Assembly: GCA_047495785.1 (NCBI GenBank)
Contig: JBLDXI010000038.1
Location: forward strand, 124,001 to 188,000
Origin: Lepidodermella squamata
Lineage: Eukaryota; Gastrotricha
Reading direction: 5' to 3'
DNA length: 64,000 bases
This document shows, in pieces, positions 56,888 through 64,000 of this stretch; the stretch's first letter is position 1; each line of letters starts with the position of its first letter. The position numbers and the translations under genes are program-made. Under the pieces are notes generated by a model, which was given only the letters and a program-made list of their open reading frames with translations, had not been told where the DNA came from and did not search any database.

Positions 56888-58263
56888 ATGACGGGATTCC
56901 GAGTTCGATTGTACCTATCCCGAAGTGTTACGCGATTAGCCTCCGATGCTCTGCAGCAAGATGGCTTTTGGTACTATGTTGATCGGAGCAAAATCTCGAC
57001 GATTTCTCAGCTATTCGCCGATGTTTGCAAACATCTGAATCTGAGTTCGAATCTGCAGAAATCGATGCAATGTTACCTCGACGGGCTTTACGTTTTACCA
57101 TCATCGCCTGTGGATGTTCTCGAAAAGGATGACTCGATAAAAATTAAGGTGGCAAAAAACGTTATCAGCAATAACCTCCAAATAAAACATGTGGTGAATG
57201 GATTGACCGCAGCTCAGAATGGCCCTCTAAACGGCGGCGTGATAGCCGCCCCTGTTAAAAACGTCGAAGCTGAGAAAGACTCATCTTCCTCTTCAGAGGA
57301 ATCGGAGGAAAACGACGATGATTATGATAATGATGAGCCTGATAATGGCTTGTCACTAGGAGTTGGACCCAGTTCGAAGAAGAAACGCAGGCGGCGGAAA
57401 AAGAAACCGGCTATGCGTGAAGTTAGAACAACCCTCGGTCAGTGTCTGGCTCAGCTTCGAAATTCCGAAAACACCGCTCCAGAGAAGCCACCAAAGCAAA
57501 AGAGCCCATCAGTGCCACCGCCGTTTAAGCCTACCTTGAAACAGTCGCAACAGCAGCAATACCAGCCTGCTTCGATACCTGCGAAGAGACGTCATATCAG
57601 ATTCGATGAAGACGAGGATCAAGAGGAAGAAGAAATGGAGGTTCAGCAGCCATCATTTCCAGTTTTGTCGAAACAATTCTGCCAGAACGAAAAGCAGCGC
57701 AATGTTTCCACCGTTTTTCAATTATCGAAACAAAATGGCAGTAAAAAGCAGGCAGAGTCTGACGATGACTCGAGCAGTGAGGAAGAGGAGAATCGGCAGC
57801 TGATGGATGCTGATGAGGATGGATTAGCGAGTCCGCCGAATTTCGGCGATCCATGGCGCGAGCTCAACGAAAAATTATCTGCTGCGAGCAAGTCGGCGAA
57901 AAGTAAATCTGGTCAGGCTAAGCAGAGCAATGAAAACGTTGATTCTTTGCCGGCTGCAACCTTTCCTCCGAAAATTGGGGCGAGAATTTCCTTTAAGATG
58001 CTTGAGTTATCAGAAAAATTCAGCCCGGAAATAAGTGCGAGAAAAACGGGTCTGGTCAAATCATTCGATCAAGAAACCGGCGTTGTCACTCTTGAAATGG
58101 TCGAAGGCACTATTTGCGTTCAGGACGAAGATGGTAACAACGTTCCACAACCAGTAAGTCTATGAGTTATGATTAGTTATGATAGAGAATTTCTCTTTTT
58201 TTTGCATAGAACCCCAGTATCAGCTGGTCATCGCTAGTCGATCCGCGTGAAGTTGCCAAATAA
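56888..58263 (+). CDS. COIL: Coilin-like Cajal-body protein
   Basis: Nuclear scaffold of Cajal bodies, where snRNPs mature. Exons 56888-58153 and 58210-58263 give 439 residues. The N-terminal domain (residues 3-95: RVRLYLSR, LQKSMQCYLDGLYVLP) matches the coilin self-association domain. The middle is acidic, Ser-rich and Lys-rich (KKKRRRRKKKP). The C-terminal Tudor-like domain reads IGARISFKMLELSEKFSPEI and ends in LVDPREVAK, as in coilins. An acceptor TATTTTTTAG lies 16 nt before the ATG. RRS1 starts 137 bp past the stop. Confidence 0.9.
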
Positions 58264-58400
58264 CGGATTATTTTGCTCATTCTAGAACGATCTTTTATTT
58301 TCAATTTTTTCCGATGTTGAAATGTAGCGAGTTTCATCAATTCTAATCTCAAATATTTATGTTCATAGTTTTGTTGGGTTTTAATTTTGTTGATACCAAA

Positions 58401-59594
58401 ATGACGGTGGAAGACGCAGCGGTGCCCCAGACCACGTTCAAATCGCCTTTTGTCGAAAAGAGCGTACCTGTCGATATTGATATTGGTTGCATGCTAGCCA
58501 TGGACACAGCCGATGTCATAGAGGTGAAACAAGGCCAAGATCGCGAAGAATTGATCCGCAATCTGTCCCGAGACAACGCGCAATTACTCATTAATAAACT
58601 GTGGAATCTTCCTACAGAGCGAGTCGACTCAATTGTTGTTGCTACGGTAAGTACGAATGAGGCTAATTTAAGGCGGATTTTTAATGTTCATTTCTCACAG
58701 CTGCCACCACGCACCACAGTTTTACCCCGTGAGAAACCTGTTCCGAAACCGAAAGCGCCTTCAAAATGGGAGGAATATAAGAAAAGCCGTGGTCTTCAGA
58801 CTCGTAAACGAGATAAAATGGTGTGGGATGCTGCTGCTAAAGAATTCCGTCCTCGTTGGGGTTACAAGCGAGCTAACGACGACACAGAAGCTAATTGGGC
58901 CGTCGAACTGCCCGCTAATGCTGACCTCAGTGAGGATCCATTTGAGAAACGGCAAAACGCAAAGCGTGAACGTGTCGCCAAAAACGAACTGCAGCGACTT
59001 CGTAATGTTGCTCGATCGGAGAAGCTCACCATTCCATACCAGCCTGCTCAGATGCAAACGCCTGACCATTTGACGAAAGCGTTTCACGAAGTCACCAAAT
59101 CAACGGCGTCTCTTGGAAAATTCATGGAGAAGGTTCGCGATGAACCGCGAGACAAGCACTCTGGTAAGAAGCAAAAATTCGAATCGAACCTAGTAGATTC
59201 CAAGGTTGAACGAGAGCGACAAATGCGAATTCTGGCTGAAATCTCGTCGAAAAATCCGATTTTGAATGCTGACAAAGCAGCCCGTCGTCAAATTAGCCAA
59301 GAAAATAAAGAGAAGCAACGCTCCAAGGGCGAAAAACCCGGCAAGAAGGGCAAAAAGGGAGGTCGCACATGGTTACCTGCTGATAAATATGCGAAGGTCC
59401 AGAAGAAAGAGCAAGTGCGCGAGGCAAAGCGAGAGGCGAAAGGCCGGCCTACCAAGGCGTCGAAGTTTGAGTCGAAAATCGGGCCTGGCAAGAAGCTGCC
59501 CGGCGGTAAAGGTCTTGCAAAGGGAAAATCTGGTAAAAATGCTGCTGGAAAGGTCGCGAACAAGACGCGGGCCATGCTCAAACGCTCAAAATAA
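58401..59594 (+). CDS. RRS1: RRS1, 60S ribosome-biogenesis factor
   Basis: Nucleolar factor that helps load the 5S RNP onto pre-60S particles. Exons 58401-58646 and 58701-59594 give 379 residues. The 54-nt intron is in frame and stop-free. Removing it restores the family sequence SIVVAT-LPPRTTVLPREKP, so I treat it as a real intron. The core KPKAPSKWEEYKKSRGL and WGYKRAND match RRS1. The C-terminal third is very Lys/Gly-rich. The ATG at 58401 fits the family better than the in-frame ATG at 58359, and an acceptor TTCATAG ends at 58369 between them. An AATAAA at 59638-59643 lies before the next gene. Confidence 0.93.
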   Translation: MTVEDAAVPQTTFKSPFVEKSVPVDIDIGCMLAMDTADVIEVKQGQDREELIRNLSRDNAQLLINKLWNLPTERVDSIVVATVSTNEANLRRIFNVHFSQLPPRTTVLPREKPVPKPKAPSKWEEYKKSRGLQTRKRDKMVWDAAAKEFRPRWGYKRANDDTEANWAVELPANADLSEDPFEKRQNAKRERVAKNELQRLRNVARSEKLTIPYQPAQMQTPDHLTKAFHEVTKSTASLGKFMEKVRDEPRDKHSGKKQKFESNLVDSKVERERQMRILAEISSKNPILNADKAARRQISQENKEKQRSKGEKPGKKGKKGGRTWLPADKYAKVQKKEQVREAKREAKGRPTKASKFESKIGPGKKLPGGKGLAKGKSGKNAAGKVANKTRAMLKRSK

Positions 59595-59681
59595 TAGTGA
59601 AATATCACAAGCTGTTATGATTGATAGCTATAATATCAATAAATGGGTGCAAGTTTTTTTGAAAACTCTATTTTTTATTTG

Positions 59682-59691
59682 TTTTCTCTAG
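59682..59691 (+). other. Probable trans-splice acceptor before MRRF
   Basis: A pyrimidine-rich TTTTCTCTAG ends 21 nt before the MRRF ATG and about 48 nt after the RRS1 AATAAA. Similar acceptors precede coilin (56870-56871), RRS1 (58368-58369) and Raptor (60633-60634). Confidence 0.5.
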
Positions 59692-59712
59692 AATAATAAT
59701 TTCATAACAAAT

Positions 59713-60543
59713 ATGTCACTGCGCAGTATTACGAATATATGCCGGTGTCATTTGAGGACAATTTCAGTATTGGCTACCCGGCGGAATCAGCCTGCGATGT
59801 TGAGCACGATCGCTAGTCAGCCTAAAATGTATGTAAATCAGTTTTCTACCACGACTAGCGTCAATTTGGCTAAGAAAAGCGGTGCAAACCGTGGTTCCAA
59901 GCACAAAACTCATGAATTGAGTGAAAATGAGTTGAATGCGTTCTTTTCCGTCGAAGAAATGACCCAGGAAATAAATAAGACAATCGATCATTTGGGTCAA
60001 ACATACGCAACGCAACTAGCTTTACGATCGAATGTTTCGTCATTCGAACACCTACCCGTTGTCGGCGCTTCGGGGCGATATATATTGTCGAATATAGCGC
60101 AAATCACGCAGAAACCAAATATGGTAATAATCGATTGTTCGACAAAACCGGAAATAGTCGGAGATGTCAAAACCGCCATTGAAAAGTCTGGCATGAATGT
60201 CAACCCTCAGCAAGACGGAACTTCGATATTCGTACCCCTGCCAAAGGTAACGAAAGAACACCGCGAGGCGATGGTGAAAGCCGCGAAAACGCACGCGGAC
60301 AAGGTCAAAGAAAAGTTGCGACAGGTTGGTAGCAAATATGCCCGAACTTTCAAGAAAAATGCCGCTGGTCGCGGTGAAGATTTTGTTAAAAGCGGTGAAG
60401 AAACGGTAAATTTCATATTCTTCTGTTCAATATTTGGTTACCTAATTATTTTTCAGGTCCAAAAAATAGTAAAGCGCTTTGAGCAGCAAGTCGATACCCT
60501 GATGACCTCGAAGCAAAAAGAATTATCCGGTGCCGAAAAATGA
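59713..60543 (+). CDS. MRRF: Mitochondrial ribosome recycling factor
   Basis: Splits post-termination ribosomes in mitochondria. Exons 59713-60405 and 60457-60543 give 259 residues. An Arg/Ser-rich, acid-poor N-terminus of about 55 residues suits a mitochondrial presequence. The RRF core shows NMVIIDCSTKPEIVGDVKTA, DGTSIFVPLPKVTKEHR, and KHADKVKE-like helix sequence. The final exon adds the last helix of domain I (VQKIVKRFEQQVD). The 51-nt intron is in frame and stop-free. Raptor begins 131 bp past the stop. Confidence 0.93.
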   Translation: MSLRSITNICRCHLRTISVLATRRNQPAMLSTIASQPKMYVNQFSTTTSVNLAKKSGANRGSKHKTHELSENELNAFFSVEEMTQEINKTIDHLGQTYATQLALRSNVSSFEHLPVVGASGRYILSNIAQITQKPNMVIIDCSTKPEIVGDVKTAIEKSGMNVNPQQDGTSIFVPLPKVTKEHREAMVKAAKTHADKVKEKLRQVGSKYARTFKKNAAGRGEDFVKSGEETVNFIFFCSIFGYLIIFQVQKIVKRFEQQVDTLMTSKQKELSGAEK

Positions 60544-60674
60544 ATTGAATACGAAATTTTATGATGTTATAAACCAAGTTATAAAAATGTTTGATTTTCA
60601 AATAGAAAGCTGTATTGTTATGACAGTAATTTAGCGGCGCGTTGTGATTCGTGTGGGGCGGAGTCGTCGGTAAA

Positions 60675-63600
60675 ATGTTTAACGGTAACTTCGGAAATTT
60701 CTTCATCGGAAACGAAGACAGCGAAGATGCAAATGATGCGTCCTATAAAAATGAAGTCAGCGAGCTCATCGAAGCGGCGATGCGAAAGCGGACGTACTTT
60801 TCGAACCGCAAGTACTACGCCACGCTGCGATCGCCAGGTTGCGTACGAGAAGGATTGCTATACGACGTCGAACAGCAACTTGCTCGTTATTCGAAAGAGA
60901 GAATGCGAACAATGAATGGCCTTCTACTTCTCTGCCTGAATTTGGGAGTTGACCCTCCAGATGTGCGGAAACCACCGGACAGCTCTAAAGTATTTACCTG
61001 GATAGGTTAGCCGTCGCATGCGATTTTCTGTGTTTATTTCACTTATTTTTATTACAGATACGACTAACAAAGATGCACGTCGATCGCAAGAGTCGATCGG
61101 AAACCAGCTTCAAGGGTTGTATTCGCAAATGCAACAGCGAGCTCGTTTCCGGCTCCTCGTCGACCCGCACCCGGTCAGCGTGCAAACTTCGTGCCAAAGC
61201 GCGAGAAGAGCGGCCGGGCGGACGGAACGCGTTCTGTTCCATTACAACGGACACGGCGTGCCCTTGCCAACTCTCAACGAAGAAATATGGGTTTTCAACG
61301 AGAAAATGACGAAATACATGCCGTTGGCCCTGAGAGACCTCCAGCAATGGCTGGGCCATCCGACGCTATACGTTTTCGACGGCAACTGCTCCGGCCTTGT
61401 CCTCAGCTCTTTCTACCACCAGTGGCTGAAAGACCCGACGACTGGCCTGGTGCTACCCGACGATTTGAAAGACCCCACTAAACTGGCATCGGCCGAGTAT
61501 CGGAAACCATTGTCAGACCTTGTTTCCGAATGCGTTGTTCTATGCGCGTGTGGCCATGACGAACTGCTACCGATGGATTCCCGTCTTCCAACCGATTTAT
61601 TCACGTGTTGCCTGGTGACACCGATCAAAGCATCGCTGCTGTGGTACGCTCTTCGAACTGAATCGAACCGCCTATTACCGGCACAGTTCGAATTGAACCC
61701 GAGTGAAGTCGTGAAAGATGACTTTATACCCGGTCTTGTTACCGAACGCCGAACCCCGTTCGGTGAGTTGCACTGGGTGTTGACAGCTATAACAGACACC
61801 ATAGCGTGGGACTCGCTGCCTCGAGGTTTATTCCACGGCCTATTCCGCCATGATTTAGTTCTCTCTGCGTTGTTGCGTCATTTTTTGGTAGCCGAGCGTA
61901 TTTTACACAAATTTGACTGCCACCCTCGAACCTTCCCACCCCTGCCTCGAATGCACAACCATCCGCTGTGGGAGGTGTGGGACTACGCACTCGATGCCTG
62001 TGTTCAGCAACTACCCGCTGTCAAGGCCGGCCAGCCATACAAACCACTCACGTTCTTCTTAGACAGCTTGAACGCGTTCGAGCATTGGCTCAGGTGCCAC
62101 AATGGCGAGCCAGCTTTTGCCCTCCAATTGCCGATTTTGCTACAAGTCATGTTGGTGCAGGCTCATCGCGAACGCGCCCTTCAATTGTTGTGTGAATTTG
62201 TTGACCTTGGCACATGGGCCGTGTGCCAAGCAATCACCGTCGGCCTGTTGCCATACATCCACCGGTTGGTGACTAACAACGAAGTAACACTAGCTGATCG
62301 ACTCGTTTTTGTATGGGCGAAAATTGTTTCCATCGACAAGTCATCTCAAATGGAGCTTATCAAATGCCAAACTTTCAAGTATTTTGGAGCGGTACGTTTT
62401 ATTAGTTTTAAGATGGATTCATTTTATCGATTTTTTTCTGTAAATAGCTGCTCAGTCCCGATGTTGCTGTTTCTGGCCTTCCATCGGCGCCTTCAACTCG
62501 CGCTCTTGCCGCCTTTGTCCTAACTGCCGTCATGGTTCGATTCGCCAAGTTGCAATGCGAACTCAGCACTTCAAACCAGTCTCCGGGACCCAATGGGGAT
62601 AGCGCAGCTGAAAATGCGCCGCCTGCTGCCGCTGCTGCAGCGTCATCGTCAACCGGCCATTCTTCAACGGCGAAGGCTGATACTCGGGGCTTGCTGACCA
62701 ACACCATGCTACAAGCCGCTGAACAAGGTTTTGTCTGTTTCGAACAAGACGCTGATTTGAGGCAGTGGTTATGCCTCTGCCTATCAGCCTTGTGGCAGTC
62801 TGATGACGAGGCGAAAGAGGCGGGCAGACGGCGCTTCCTATGTGACACTATGCTGATGGGCCACAATCCGACGAAACATCGACCGGCTGTTCGAGCAGCT
62901 TTGGTCCGGGCCCTAGCCGCGTATCTATCCCCCTCAGCAGCGACGACTCCAATGGCGAGGACGGCGCTAGATTCAATGCGCCAGCTTGCTATTTCGATGA
63001 ATAAATTCCTGGGCGATTCAAGCCCATTGGTGCGGCTTGAATTGGTAGCGTCGCTTGCTTCAGTCGCTCAGCAATTCGAGTTTTTCGTAAAATCGAAAGA
63101 ACAGTCCGACCAGCCTGGTGGCATGGCGAAACGAGGCTCGACTGTCAATTTGCTGTCATCGGCTTCTCATAGCAACCTGCAGAACTTGGCAACGTCTCCG
63201 CCACAACGTTCAAGCCTGCTACCAGGTATGATGACTCAACAAAGCCAACCGGGCGGGGCGGTGTCGCATTTTGATGCGTTTTGCGCAACAATGATGCGTT
63301 ACATCTCTTTCCTGGCGAGTGATCCACACCCTGAGGTGCATACAGCCGCGAATCATCTGCTGAAAATCATCGAAATGAAGCAAAGCGACCCGCAGGTTAG
63401 CTACATTTTGTGTACAAAATTATTCCTATCTCGATTTATTCAGGCCATGGTACAAGCTCGTACGCTGCGATACCAGTTTGCGAGGCGCGACTCGAATTCT
63501 CTGGCTGATGACCAGCAAGAACCGCCCGGGGGTGGTGGTCTGGTTATGAGCCCGCCAGAACAGCGGACGACAATAGGCCAGTTGGCTACCGACACGAACC

Positions 63601-64000
63601 GCCCGCTGTTCGAAACAGGTCTGCTCGACCAGGCGTTCTCGCAGATTCAGCAACCCCTCATGTCGAATAAGACCGACGAGCAAATGTTGGCGGCTGCCGA
63701 AATAAATCAGAGGCGGAGGCGTAATTTTTCGTCTTTCGGCGGCGGCGAGTTGACATTTCGCAGTGGTGTATCTGTCGTTCAGCAGTACACGGCCAATGTG
63801 AGTCGGTATACGCGAGACCAGCTGATTTCGCATATAGCGCTGCATCCTAATTTGGACCTGATGATCGCTGCAACTGCGGAATCGGTTATTCTGATCGATC
63901 TTCTGAATTCGAATGTCGTATCATCGATAAATTTGATCACGTCAGCTCAGAAGGCGCAGTTCAGGGCCGGGGCCCCGTCGGCCTCTCCGGTTGTGCATAC
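60675..64000 (+). CDS. RPTOR: Raptor, TORC1 scaffold (3' truncated by window)
   Basis: Substrate-recruiting subunit of TORC1, the nutrient-sensing growth kinase complex. Exons 60675-61005, 61058-62391, 62448-63395 and 63444 to the window end; the gene runs on past 64000. The RNC (caspase-like) domain shows LCLNLGVDPPDVRKP, then RVLFHYNGHGVPLPT and IWVFNEKM. HEAT-repeat sequence follows in exons 2-3. The WD40 region begins near the end (LISHIALHPNLDLMIAAT). The human YDCSNAG motif reads FDGNCSG here. The 48-nt intron at 63396-63443 is in frame and stop-free. The ATG at 60675 aligns with the family start. Confidence 0.95.

Noticed and set aside
1-64000. tRNA, rRNA, spliced-leader RNA genes and CRISPR arrays
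   Set aside because: I looked for tRNA-like arms, the nematode SL1 core and regularly spaced repeats and saw none. A covariance-model scan would be needed to exclude small RNAs.

Overview
This window is eukaryotic nuclear DNA from a compact animal genome. Almost every gene is broken by short GT-AG introns, mostly 48-68 nt. Families present include RAD50, BMS1, FAM32A, XPR1, coilin, RRS1, mitochondrial RRF, Raptor, a calpain, a carbonic anhydrase and Ly6-type GPI-anchored proteins. Several same-strand genes are separated by only about 100 bp, with a poly(A) signal followed by a free 3' splice site just before the next start codon. That is the layout of trans-spliced operons. A nematode is my best guess. 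Other trans-splicing animals with small introns (flatworms, rotifers, tunicates) are not excluded, and I name no species. Gene models below were assembled by hand from splice sites and reading phase.

Layout. 0.1-6.2 kb: a six-exon gene of unknown function (+), then a minus-strand cluster of two tandem MARCH-type RING-CH membrane ligases and a calpain-15/SOL-like protease, with a small TA-flanked inverted-repeat element between the two ligases. 6.7-13.9 kb: a secreted alpha-carbonic anhydrase (+), two CPVL-like serine carboxypeptidases (-) and, between them, two Ly6-like genes (+). 14-16.2 kb: a claudin-like four-span protein with a long basic/serine tail (-). 17-27.2 kb: an array of nine minus-strand Ly6-like GPI-protein genes plus a threonine-rich mucin-like gene. 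28-28.9 kb: a gene of unknown function (+). 29.2-40.5 kb: a probable minus-strand operon FAM32A-BMS1-RAD50. One RAD50 intron is about 2.8 kb and holds unrecognised open frames, the longest on the opposite strand. 42.7-48.2 kb: an SLC16-type transporter with a very long central loop (+). 48.2-53.5 kb: a gene-poor, repeat-bearing stretch. 53.5-64 kb: XPR1 (+), then a probable operon of coilin, RRS1, mitochondrial RRF and Raptor, the last cut by the window end.

How the genes fit together. The two operon-like clusters hold housekeeping genes for ribosome production, RNA processing, DNA repair and growth control. The 6.7-27 kb region is the lineage-specific accessory part: secreted or surface proteins that have multiplied by local duplication. 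Identities rest on motifs and family knowledge. No database search was possible.
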